From positions 1-20,581 of the IMG/VR virus record IMGVR_UViG_3300032893_000303: 20,581 bases of DNA; one strand, given 5' to 3'. Below are positions 14,781 through 19,639 of this stretch, piece after piece. A model generated the notes under the pieces. It saw only the letters and a program-made list of their open reading frames with translations, did not search any database and had not been told where the DNA came from. The translations under genes were made by a program, and so were the position numbers. This DNA comes from a virus. Every line of letters begins with the position of its first letter. Position 1 is the first letter of the stretch.

Positions 14781-14857
14781 TGGAACGCGGCGGAAGGACT
14801 CGAACCGACATCTTTCGCTTCTTACGGCGACTGCATTAACCATTGTGCTACACCGCG
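14781..14857 (-). tRNA. tRNA-like sequence with degenerate stems and encoded CCA
   Basis: On the minus strand, acceptor CGCGGTG pairs with CGCCGCG (7 bp, one G-U), T8 and A9 follow, the D-arm has GCAC / ATGC with G18G19 in AATGGTTA, and the T-loop is a canonical TTCGAGT. CCA lies at 14783-14781, two T after the acceptor. The core is the right length for a tRNA. However, the T-stem GTCGG / CCTTC has two mismatches, and the anticodon arm only pairs as TCGC / GCGA, leaving an 8-nt loop CGTAAGAA instead of 7. No anticodon can be assigned safely; the best guess with T33 is AAG. It may be a decaying phage tRNA or one with an altered loop. Confidence 0.5.
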
Positions 14858-14919
14858 CATTGCAGTCAGTCTATCTGAGGACTTCAAACTCTCAAAGGCG
14901 ATAACCTGACAAGGTCTAT

Positions 14920-14948
14920 TTTATATCAAAATTGATAGTGGATGACAA
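14920..14948 (-). promoter_or_regulatory. Strong sigma70-type promoter for the tRNA-like/small-gene transcript
   Basis: TTGTCA (14943-14948) and TATAAA (14920-14925) lie exactly 17 nt apart on the minus strand, with transcription predicted to start near 14913. The -35 box lies just after the stop of the gene at 14949. The spacer and the first bases of the -10 box are covered by the dyad TATCAA-N2-TTGATA, so a bound regulator would block or guide polymerase. Confidence 0.7.
14924..14937. promoter_or_regulatory. Dyad operator TATCAA-N2-TTGATA overlapping the promoter
   Basis: The 14-bp sequence TATCAAAATTGATA has two perfect 6-bp arms around a 2-bp centre. The same dyad, with the other centre, lies at 20014-20027. 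In both cases the last TA is shared with the -10 box, giving TTGATATAA on the minus strand. The identical geometry argues for one regulator acting on both promoters. Confidence 0.65.
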
Positions 14949-15134
14949 CTATTTTTTACAGGCTTCTGAGCCATTATAAGCAGGCCATTTGCCGGACTCT
15001 ACTTTCTGGCAATACTCTTCTACATCACGGATACTATTTTTGTAATCCTCGTTGCTCACCCAAAGAATTCCGTAAATGATGATTGCCAAGCCTATCAATT
15101 GTAATGCTATCGCTTCGATCTGTTTTCTGTTCAT
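14949..15134 (-). CDS. Small single-pass membrane protein
   Basis: I place the start at MNRKQIEA because its ATG overlaps the preceding stop as TAATG; an in-frame ATG 15 nt upstream would overlap that gene. The 61-residue protein has one transmembrane helix near the N-terminus (IALQLIGLAIIIYGILWV, about 8-26) and a polar domain with YCQKVESGKWPAYNGSEAC, a Cys-spaced WPxY motif found in many short phage membrane proteins of unknown function. Holin or antiholin activity is possible, but one helix and a conserved cysteine domain do not decide it. The promoter at 14920-14948 begins just after its stop. Confidence 0.7.
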   Translation of the reverse strand: MNRKQIEAIALQLIGLAIIIYGILWVSNEDYKNSIRDVEEYCQKVESGKWPAYNGSEACKK

Positions 15135-15289
15135 TAGTGACTTATCCATCCAAATGCAAAACCTGTGAATGCTCCAAAAACAAACATAACGATTGCAAAA
15201 TACAATACCGCTGCCTTTTGGTCATCCTCATGCTGCTCGTCAAGCAAGTCCTGATACTGCTTCGAAAGTCTGTAATCGTCGTTAGACAT
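15134..15289 (-). CDS. Tiny membrane protein (51 residues)
   Basis: ATG follows the previous stop directly (TGAATG), and the TAA stop overlaps the next start (TAATG), so the gene is framed by coupled genes on both sides. The product begins with a charged helix (MSNDDYRLSKQYQDLLDEQH, then EDDQKAA) and ends in one transmembrane helix VLYFAIVMFVFGAFTGFAFGW (about 28-48, quoted in part as FAIVMFVFGAF) plus ISH. It may be a holin or a small regulator of the host envelope; nothing in the sequence settles this. Confidence 0.65.
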   Translation of the reverse strand: MSNDDYRLSKQYQDLLDEQHEDDQKAAVLYFAIVMFVFGAFTGFAFGWISH

Positions 15290-15667
15290 TCAACCGTCAC
15301 CCATCAAGTACTCTGGTACCGTTTGCCAAGTATACATTTTACTGGCTTCTTTGAATCCTAATACACGCGGTGCTCTGTTATCAAGCACAAAGTCACCATC
15401 GGTGGTAGATACGATCAGTACGGCATGAAGCTCTTTTGCGTCTGTAAGGCAAGTAGCTATGCCCAGACCGGCATCATTCACCCCGTTTTCCTTCAGCACG
15501 AGCATTTTGGTATAGGCGTAGTCCGAGCATACCCCTCCACCTGTTTTTCTCAAGTCATCGGCGTGTAACATCCCAACGACTCCCTGCTCTCGATAGGGAT
15601 AATGGTTTACCTCCTCGTTAACCACTTCAAGCAAGGCAAATAATTCAGCATTGAATTCTATTCGCAT
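15290..15667 (-). CDS. Bacterial transglutaminase-like cysteine peptidase (BTLCP-like)
   Basis: This 125-residue protein has the papain-like triad in the right order. C47 lies in GGGVCSDYAYTKMLVLKENG (about 43-62), H81 in ELHAVLIV, and D96 in FVLDNRAPRV. The surrounding features (C-x-DYA-x-K-x-x-x-LKENGV, then AxLxVxTxDGDFVLDN) match the BTLCP family, which in bacteria is often linked to LapG-type periplasmic proteolysis. Here there is no signal peptide, so the phage version is probably cytoplasmic. It overlaps the upstream gene by 10 nt and is fused by coupling to small membrane-protein genes. The substrate is unknown; deamidation or cross-linking activity is an alternative. Confidence 0.8.
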   Translation of the reverse strand: MRIEFNAELFALLEVVNEEVNHYPYREQGVVGMLHADDLRKTGGGVCSDYAYTKMLVLKENGVNDAGLGIATCLTDAKELHAVLIVSTTDGDFVLDNRAPRVLGFKEASKMYTWQTVPEYLMGDG

Positions 15668-16059
15668 ACATAGACCTTACAAAGTTCTTTGCATTGATAA
15701 AGCGACTGGTTCTTTTTGTCCTGACACATTTCTATCAAGAACACATCGCCCTGATCGTCACCAGCATGGCCAATGTTTGTATGATCAGGACTAGAACATC
15801 CAATTAGAATTACTGATAAGAATGCGACGATACACCCGGAAACCATAGCACCAAGTATCTGGGTAAACGAATTATTACGGCTAATCTTTTCACGAAAAAA
15901 AGCAAGTGAAATAAAGGCTACTGCTAGGCCGATTATAATGTGAATCACAAACCCTCCGAGGCTTTTCGTATGATGCAATTCAATGTCAAGCGCGAACTTT
16001 GTTTCTTGAAGCCGCGCTTCGAGGCGCTGGATTTCGTTATCCTTATCAGTGTTTGTCAT
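15658..16059 (-). CDS. Two-helix membrane protein with internal lipobox-like motif
   Basis: This is a 133-residue protein. Residues 1-33 are a charged helix (NEIQRLEARLQETKFALDIE), residues about 36-55 a first transmembrane helix (FVIHIIIGLAVAFISLAFF), and residues about 68-88 a second one ending in VILIGCSSPD. The LIGC-SSP segment looks like a lipoprotein processing site (C88) preceded by a possible internal start at MVSGC. The remaining 45 residues are polar with four cysteines. A spanin-like or embedded lipoprotein product is possible, but the order is not that of known i- or o-spanins. It overlaps the neighbour on each side (ATGA at its start). Confidence 0.65.
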   Translation of the reverse strand: MTNTDKDNEIQRLEARLQETKFALDIELHHTKSLGGFVIHIIIGLAVAFISLAFFREKISRNNSFTQILGAMVSGCIVAFLSVILIGCSSPDHTNIGHAGDDQGDVFLIEMCQDKKNQSLYQCKELCKVYVCE

Positions 16060-16247
16060 GTGAATTTTCTCTCTCCAGCAAAATGTATAAGCGGAACCTT
16101 AAACCAATAGTTTGTAAACACAATAACTGTCCCATCATCATAAGGCTCGGAAGTTAAATACTCTTGACCACGTTTTACTTGCGCGATGTTTTTATCAGCA
16201 TCTACTACTGTAAAATCCTCTATGCAAACTCTATTAAATGTTTTCAT
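16056..16247 (-). CDS. Small protein of unknown function
   Basis: This 63-residue protein starts at an ATG that overlaps the upstream stop (ATGA) after a very strong GGAGGGGGAG site. It reads MKTFNRVCIEDFTVVDADKN, then QVKRGQEYLTSEPYDDGTVIV, a small beta fold with a KRGQEYLT strand like those in SH3-type phage proteins. It ends in HFAGERKFT, overlapping the next gene by 4 nt. No family is recognised. Confidence 0.6.
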   Translation of the reverse strand: MKTFNRVCIEDFTVVDADKNIAQVKRGQEYLTSEPYDDGTVIVFTNYWFKVPLIHFAGERKFT

Positions 16248-16262
16248 TTCTCCCCCTCCTGC
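16244..16262. repeat. 19-bp direct repeat at a gene junction, copy 1
   Basis: The plus-strand sequence TCATTTCTCCCCCTCCTGC is identical here and at 16423-16441. In each copy, read on the minus strand, it supplies the end of one gene (residues QEGEK and a TGA), the ribosome site GGAGGGGGAG and the ATG of the next gene. The repetition suggests duplication of a translation-coupling junction. Confidence 0.85.
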
Positions 16263-16426
16263 CCTGAATAAGCATCAGTACGGGTAACTGCGGTGCGCGG
16301 TAGTATTGTATCAGCTACAATGTGTACACAAACTGGATGATATATCTTACCGTTTAAATGTATCGTTTGTGATCCCAGACATTCTCCGCAGTAAGCGCAA
16401 TAGGTTACTGACGATGTGCTACTCAT
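16244..16426 (-). CDS. Small zinc-ribbon-like protein
   Basis: The start at MSSTSS is supported by the same GGAGGGGGAG ribosome site that serves the next gene. This 60-residue protein has CAYCGEC (C10, C13, C16) and then HPVC (H30, C33), a C-x2-C-x16-H-x2-C arrangement fit for one zinc ion. The tail DAYSGQEGEK is shared in its last residues with the preceding gene product because the genes end in the same DNA repeat. It could bind nucleic acid or a host protein; no closer family is recognised. Confidence 0.65.
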   Translation of the reverse strand: MSSTSSVTYCAYCGECLGSQTIHLNGKIYHPVCVHIVADTILPRTAVTRTDAYSGQEGEK

Positions 16427-16441
16427 TTCTCCCCCTCCTGC
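16423..16441. repeat. 19-bp direct repeat at a gene junction, copy 2
   Basis: This is the second copy of the junction sequence at 16244-16262. It links the 49-residue membrane protein to the zinc-ribbon protein in the same ATGA stop/start fashion. Confidence 0.85.
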
Positions 16442-16572
16442 TTGGCTGTTTGATGTTTCTTTTCTTCGCTGCTTGCTCCCATGCAAAAGCCAATCATCCA
16501 GATAGTGAATATAAAAGCAACAACACCAAAGCAAGCAAAGAATATAATTACATTTACAGTTTCATTTTCCAT
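16423..16572 (-). CDS. Tiny membrane protein (49 residues)
   Basis: The gene starts at MENETVNV and overlaps the upstream coiled-coil gene by 11 nt, with GGAGG inside that gene as ribosome site. Residues about 7-30 (VIIFFACFGVVAFIFTIWMI) form one transmembrane helix, followed by FCMGASSEEKKHQTAK and QEGEK. The basic, polar C-terminus suggests that end is cytoplasmic. It ends in ATGA with the zinc-ribbon gene. It is one of at least four small membrane proteins in this operon. A holin-like or host-envelope role is possible. Confidence 0.65.
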   Translation of the reverse strand: MENETVNVIIFFACFGVVAFIFTIWMIGFCMGASSEEKKHQTAKQEGEK

Positions 16573-17500
16573 CACTCACCTCCAGCCCGAGGGCTTTGTC
16601 TGTTGACTCTCCGCGATTAACAAAAATTCCGTTTTCTGCAAGCAGGCTATACAAACCGTCATTCTGCTCCCGCAACTCCGCATTCTGGCGCTCAATCTCT
16701 TGCCACTTGTCATAGGCTGTTTTGCATGACGCCGCAGCAATGTTGTGGTTTGTAATCCACCGCGCAATAGTTTCATCTTTGGAGATAATGCTGCGATTAG
16801 CCTCGTCAAGCTGCGCCTCCAATCTCGAATGAACCCCGCACACTTGCAGCCTTTCTGCCGTCACGTCGCTGTAGATACAGCAGCAATGATGTCCACGAAT
16901 GTCATCAATCTCGTCAACTGGTAATAGCGCTTGTAATGCATCAAGCTGGCGCTTTGACTCTCGCAAGCCTAGTCGGTAAGCGCTGTCAATAACTTGTTTT
17001 AACGCGGATTCTTCCTGCTTGTCCAACCGGATATCACACCGCGCTATCTGGTACACTTCTTCCGGTGTTTTCAACGCGCACGCTTCTGCTTCGGCATCTA
17101 CCGCATCACGTTCGGAAAGCTCGTTGCGACACGCTTTCAACCGCTTGCACAAGTCGTCAAGCTTACGACCCATTTCCGCGCACTGTTCGCAATAGTTTGT
17201 TTTTCCGGATAGCGCAAGGTTGGCCGATGCAAGCTGGCGTTCAGCGTTTTTTAGTTTTTCGATTGTCTCAGCATGGCCAGATGACAAAGCAAATTCCAGT
17301 CTTTCAACGTCTAGGTTGCGCTCGCCAAGCCGCGTTTGTAGCTCGGCGATGCGTAGATCCAGGTATTGCCACGTAAGCCACGCGGACTCTATGGGATCAA
17401 GTGTATATCTGTCACCATCCCATACAATCAACCGTTTTGCCCGCGGATCCACATTAAGGAATGACTCAAAATCTTCTCGCTGTTTCGTATTCTCGCTCAT
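16562..17500 (-). CDS. Long coiled-coil protein with Cys/His clusters, unknown function
   Basis: This 312-residue protein begins with a mixed region (about 1-45, including LIVWDGDRYTLDP). It is then largely coiled coil, for example about 50-125 and 225-290, with polar heptads such as ERQNAELREQNDGLYSLLAE. Cysteine pairs appear in NYCEQCAEM (C104, C107) and a GHHCCC cluster (about 203-208) with CGVH (about 221-224), which could bind metal. The C-terminus ESTDKALGLEVSDGK resembles that of the smaller coiled-coil protein at 18257-18595 (DKALGQDGDHG). Both genes follow the same TTAACGAGGNCAGAGA leader, so they are probably related by duplication. Ea22-type phage proteins have a similar build, but I cannot assign one. 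Confidence 0.65.
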   Translation of the reverse strand: MSENTKQREDFESFLNVDPRAKRLIVWDGDRYTLDPIESAWLTWQYLDLRIAELQTRLGERNLDVERLEFALSSGHAETIEKLKNAERQLASANLALSGKTNYCEQCAEMGRKLDDLCKRLKACRNELSERDAVDAEAEACALKTPEEVYQIARCDIRLDKQEESALKQVIDSAYRLGLRESKRQLDALQALLPVDEIDDIRGHHCCCIYSDVTAERLQVCGVHSRLEAQLDEANRSIISKDETIARWITNHNIAAASCKTAYDKWQEIERQNAELREQNDGLYSLLAENGIFVNRGESTDKALGLEVSDGK

Positions 17501-17512
17501 ATCTCTGTCCTC

Positions 17513-17584
17513 GTTAAGTTATGCGGCGCGTGTCACGTTGAACTTTGTTCTGCGACACACATTCGCAGAATCCGGTGTTATGCG
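17513..17584. repeat. attC-like intergenic element, copy 6 (E6)
   Basis: GTTATGCG occurs at 17518-17525 and 17577-17584, in the same orientation and 59 bp apart. Between them an 8-bp hairpin TTCTGCGA / TCGCAGAA with a 7-nt loop is followed by CGTGACACG. The second GTTATGCG contains the TAA stop of the gene at 17578-17910. It is homologous to E3 (18608-18653) on both flanks, but has about 30 extra bases in the middle. It leads into the ribosome site of the coiled-coil gene. Confidence 0.6.
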
Positions 17585-17910
17585 AATAAATCCGGCTCAG
17601 TAGATACCGGCTTTACTTTGCCTCTCGCTAATGCTTTCTCGAACAGATCGACTATCGATTCAAATTCGCAATCGCCCCATCCGATAAATCCATTCTCATC
17701 TATCACGCGACCATAGCCTGCCATCATGGATGGTAGATGTGTTTTTTGTGCTATCGACAGATTTTTCTCTCCGACCATTGCAATGACGGCAGTCATGTTG
17801 ACGGCGTGGTATGCCTTGTGGCGAGTTGCGTCCAGGTGCGGACTGTGCCACGTCGCTATTTCTTGCCCGTCTATTATCATATTATTTTGTCCGCAATCTT
17901 TACACTTCAT
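17578..17910 (-). CDS. Small CxxC protein of unknown function
   Basis: The ATG is chosen over an in-frame GTG 6 nt upstream because AGAGGT is well spaced for it. The 110-residue product has an N-terminal MKCKDCGQN metal-type knuckle (C3, C6), then HSPHLDATRHKAYHAVNM (about 22-39), rich in His, and a C-terminal domain with GYGRVIDENGFIGWGDCEFESIVDLFEKALAR (quoted in part as FIGWGDCEFESIV). A His/Cys-rich N-terminus could bind zinc. The stop TAA is part of the GCATAAC end of attC-like element E6. No family is recognised. Confidence 0.65.
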   Translation of the reverse strand: MKCKDCGQNNMIIDGQEIATWHSPHLDATRHKAYHAVNMTAVIAMVGEKNLSIAQKTHLPSMMAGYGRVIDENGFIGWGDCEFESIVDLFEKALARGKVKPVSTEPDLFA

Positions 17911-17929
17911 AATCACCTCTCGTTAAATT

Positions 17930-17988
17930 CGCATAACAACTTGCTGTTGCTCGGACACCTTCGGTGCCGCAAAGCAACGGGTTATGCG
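17930..17988. repeat. attC-like intergenic element, best-formed copy (E5)
   Basis: The element begins CGCATAAC and ends GTTATGCG, an 8-bp perfect terminal inverted repeat. Inside are a second stem (AGCAAC / GTTGCT) and a central stem CGG-CACC / GGTG-T-CCG with one unpaired base and a GAA or TTCG-type tip. Overall length, outer R-like boxes, separated L-like stem, extrahelical base and tip match the architecture of integron attC sites, as does the terminal sequence GCATAACAACTTGCTG compared with the classical attC GCCTAACAATTCG-type end. The TAA stop of the gene at 17982 lies in its right terminal repeat. The 17 bases TAACAACTTGCTGTTGC recur exactly in E2. Confidence 0.65.
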
Positions 17989-18182
17989 CTGTACTCTTTC
18001 AAATCTTTATACGCCGCCATCATTTCAGCAACGTCACCAGCTGCGGCAGCTCTCTCAGCGCGAGCAAGCGACTGTCGCATCATTGTCGCTGCAAAAACAC
18101 CTGTCGGTATCTCATCGTAAAGTTTTATCAATTCGCGCACGCGCTTTTGTTCTTTCGGTAATGCTTCTGCCAGTGTTTCCAT
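17982..18182 (-). CDS. Small conserved helical phage protein
   Basis: This 66-residue protein begins METLAEALPKEQKRVRELI and continues through YDEIPTGVFAATMMRQSLARAERA to a short helix GDVAEMMAAYKDLKEY. I have seen near-identical openings and the IPTG-x-FA-xx-MM pattern in many proteobacterial prophages, without a known function. It is wholly helical, probably a small helical bundle. Its ribosome site is GAGGTGAAAC before the ATG. Its stop lies in the right terminal repeat of attC-like element E5, so gene and element make one cassette-like unit. Confidence 0.75.
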   Translation of the reverse strand: METLAEALPKEQKRVRELIKLYDEIPTGVFAATMMRQSLARAERAAAAGDVAEMMAAYKDLKEYSA

Positions 18183-18213
18183 GTTTCACCTCTGTTAGTT
18201 AAAGTTAAAATCC

Positions 18214-18263
18214 CGCATAACAACTTAAAGACAAATAAAACCCTTCACATGCAAGCTTAACCA
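18214..18263. repeat. Partial attC-like element (E4)
   Basis: It opens with CGCATAACAACTT, identical to the first 13 bases of E5, and ends in AAGCTTAACC beside the stop of the gene at 18257. The middle is A/T-rich and forms no convincing stem. It appears to be a decayed copy or one end of the repeat family. Confidence 0.45.
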
Positions 18264-18595
18264 TGATCACCATCCTGCCCGAGAGCTTTGTCTATATCAT
18301 CACGCATTTCGTGATTCATAATTCCATGCTTCGAAGTGCGGAGCAACGCTCGCAGCTCCCTGTTCTGGCGCTTCAATTCAATCACTTCATTATCCGCCGA
18401 CGACTCGGCATTGCTTAACCTGTCGATCAACGCTTGCCGGTGCGCGTTTGCTGATTCGGATAGGTCAAGCTGGCGCTCAAGGTCTGCAACCATAGTCCTG
18501 TAAATCCATCCAACTACAGCCTGTGCAAGGCGTAGCTCATCATCGGTTAATTCACCGCATGCCAGCAGTATCTCTTGTGTGGTCGGCTCTTTCAT
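18257..18595 (-). CDS. Small coiled-coil protein, likely paralogue of the protein at 16562
   Basis: This 112-residue protein opens with MKEPTTQEILLACGELTDDELRLAQ, then a helical region and a heptad-bearing coil (about 35-90, including VIELKRQNRELRALL). It ends in DIDKALGQDGDHG. The end matches TDKALGLEVSDGK of the larger coiled-coil protein encoded at 16562, and both are preceded by TTAACGAGGNCAGAGA. A shared cassette origin is likely. Role unknown; the coiled coil suggests oligomerisation. Confidence 0.65.
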   Translation of the reverse strand: MKEPTTQEILLACGELTDDELRLAQAVVGWIYRTMVADLERQLDLSESANAHRQALIDRLSNAESSADNEVIELKRQNRELRALLRTSKHGIMNHEMRDDIDKALGQDGDHG

Positions 18596-18607
18596 TTCTC
18601 TGCCCTC

Positions 18608-18653
18608 GTTAACTTGTTAATGCGGCGCGGTGTCGCAGAAGTCGGTGTTAAAT
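18608..18653. repeat. attC-like intergenic element (E3), overlapping a gene end
   Basis: Plus-strand ends are GTTAAC (18608-18613) and GTTAAAT (18647-18653; ATTTAAC on the minus strand fits the attC R'' consensus RYYYAAC exactly). The core GCGGCGCGGTGT (18622-18633) recurs in E1 at 19247-19258. Compared with E6, the flanks TCGCAGAA / CGGTGTTA and the ATGCGGCGCG core are shared, while about 30 bases of the hairpin are missing. The last codons and the TAA stop of the gene at 18617 run through the element. Confidence 0.55.
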
Positions 18654-18919
18654 GTCCTTATTCGAGTTCGCACACCATCTAACCCGTACCACTCAGCCGC
18701 GCTCAAGCAAGCGGCATGGTCAATAATAACGCCACTAAATTCCTGCCCGAGCCACCGCTCACTACTCAACCATGACGGCGGAACTATTTTCAGATCATCC
18801 CGCCCGTGTTTCCTTGACAATCGAATAGGGTAATCCAAATGACCATTACACCAGACAAAAATAGCGCCTTGTGGTGCATCTAGCATTTGTTTTGTAGTAG
18901 TTCCGGTTCCTCTTGCCAT
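18617..18919 (-). CDS. Small protein of unknown function ending inside element E3
   Basis: The start is the ATG of MARGTGTT, with GGAGGG 5 nt upstream; a TTG 12 nt earlier is not needed. The 100-residue protein reads QMLDAPQGAIFVWCNGH then LDYPIRLSRKHGRDDLKIV, PPSWLSSERWLGQEFSGVIIDHAACL and ends in a short basic stretch. The VFVW and GxxIDHAACL strands around a Rossmann-like alternation recall small phage proteins with a truncated nucleotide-binding-like fold, but no P-loop is present. Its last 14 codons are made from the attC-like element, which suggests that the reading frame was capped by the element's insertion. Confidence 0.65.
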   Translation of the reverse strand: MARGTGTTTKQMLDAPQGAIFVWCNGHLDYPIRLSRKHGRDDLKIVPPSWLSSERWLGQEFSGVIIDHAACLSAAEWYGLDGVRTRIRTFNTDFCDTAPH

Positions 18920-18936
18920 ATAGCCCTCCAAAGGCC

Positions 18937-19003
18937 AGTTAACAACTTGCTGTTGCGCGCGCTATCGCGCTGGATTCCTCACTTCGTTCGTCGCCGGTTA
19001 TTA
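18937..19003. repeat. attC-like intergenic element (E2)
   Basis: TAACAACTTGCTGTTGC (18940-18956) is identical to 17 bases of E5. It is followed by GCGCG-CTAT-CGCGC, a 5-bp hairpin, and the element ends in GGTTATTAC facing the gene at 19009. Terminal GTTAAC and GTTATT can pair only partly. It has the same gene-end position as E5. Confidence 0.6.
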
Positions 19004-19008
19004 CAGGT

Positions 19009-19200
19009 TTAATGTCTGTTATAACAAGCCGTCACGCCGGATTTAGGAGTTTGAGCCGTTTTGATCATTTTTTTGTCTTTTGTATTCAAACCAAGCAGCA
19101 CATGCTCTGGAGCAACATCAAGAGCCTGAGAACCAGTTTGAGCTCCACGTTTCTCTGCGTTTTCATAAACCCATTTCAGCGCTTCGTCTCTTGTCATCAT
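19009..19200 (-). CDS. Small Clp-N-like or helical protein, unknown function
   Basis: This 63-residue protein starts at the first of two adjacent ATG codons, with an AGGTGA site. It reads MMTRDEALKWVYENAEKRG, then ALDVAPEHVLLGLNTKD and a C-terminal basic stretch ending in CYNRH. The APEHVLLGL segment resembles one helix of a Clp-N repeat, but one repeat alone is not enough to assign it. It lies between attC-like elements E1 and E2, forming a cassette-like unit. Confidence 0.6.
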   Translation of the reverse strand: MMTRDEALKWVYENAEKRGAQTGSQALDVAPEHVLLGLNTKDKKMIKTAQTPKSGVTACYNRH

Positions 19201-19224
19201 AATTTCACCTTTTGTTTAAGTAAC

Positions 19225-19272
19225 ATTTAACAACCTGACCGCTATCGCGGCGCGGTGTGGCGATGGTTATAC
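19225..19272. repeat. attC-like intergenic element (E1)
   Basis: The plus-strand ends are ATTTAAC (an exact RYYYAAC R''-type box) and GTTATAC (GTTRRRY with one mismatch). AACC and GGTT extend the terminal pairing. The centre CCGC-TATC-GCGG forms a 4-bp hairpin, and GCGGCGCGGTGT is shared with E3. The TAA stop of the gene at 19267 lies in GTTATAC. Confidence 0.6.
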
Positions 19273-19476
19273 GCCTAGCTTTTTCAGCTCTTGAAAAGCC
19301 GCTTCTACACATTCATGTACAACCCGTGCAGCCTCAATATCACTAGGCAAGCCCATACAGCTTGCTATGTGCCACTTCCCTTGTATTGTTAAAAATACGA
19401 TAACGCTTTGCTCACCGCGCCAACCTGGGATATTACACCACCCATCTATCCTGTTTGGTTTTACATCAATTCTCAT
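19267..19476 (-). CDS. Small protein of unknown function
   Basis: I start at MRIDVKPNR, where AGG precedes the ATG and the overlap with the upstream gene is only 11 nt; a longer reading would overlap that gene almost entirely. The 69-residue product has CNIPGWRGEQSVIVFLTIQGKWHI (quoted in part as EQSVIVFLTIQG), three beta strands, then a helix with VVHECVEAAFQELKKLGV. A beta-beta-beta-alpha layout is seen; no family is recognised. The stop codon lies inside element E1. Confidence 0.6.
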   Translation of the reverse strand: MRIDVKPNRIDGWCNIPGWRGEQSVIVFLTIQGKWHIASCMGLPSDIEAARVVHECVEAAFQELKKLGV

Positions 19477-19639
19477 TTTGCCTACTCGGCATTTCAGTGT
19501 TGTGATACTCGACCAGCTTATCAATCGTTTCCTGATCAAGCTCAAAATCGCTTGCCATTACCTCTCTCGCTACCTCTACGCTGCAATTCTGCATAAGGTC
19601 TGCAATGTCGTATTCGATGTAGAGTTGTTTGATGCTCAT
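19466..19639 (-). CDS. Short acidic helical protein
   Basis: This 57-residue protein starts in an ATGA overlap with the upstream stop. It reads MSIKQLYIEYDIADLMQNCS, then VEVAREVMASDFELDQETID and KLVEYHNTEMPSRQNEN. The whole is helical and acidic, as in small phage antirepressor or host-takeover proteins, but nothing diagnostic is seen. It overlaps the next gene by 11 nt. Confidence 0.6.
   Translation of the reverse strand: MSIKQLYIEYDIADLMQNCSVEVAREVMASDFELDQETIDKLVEYHNTEMPSRQNEN

Noticed and set aside
14511-14843. Longer version of the small basic gene starting at 14843
   Set aside because: It would read through the tRNA-like sequence, and a much better ribosome site and start exist at 14759.
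17513-19272. CRISPR array
   Set aside because: The repeats are imperfect, differ in length, and the spacers are genes of 190-340 bp, so the layout is not CRISPR.
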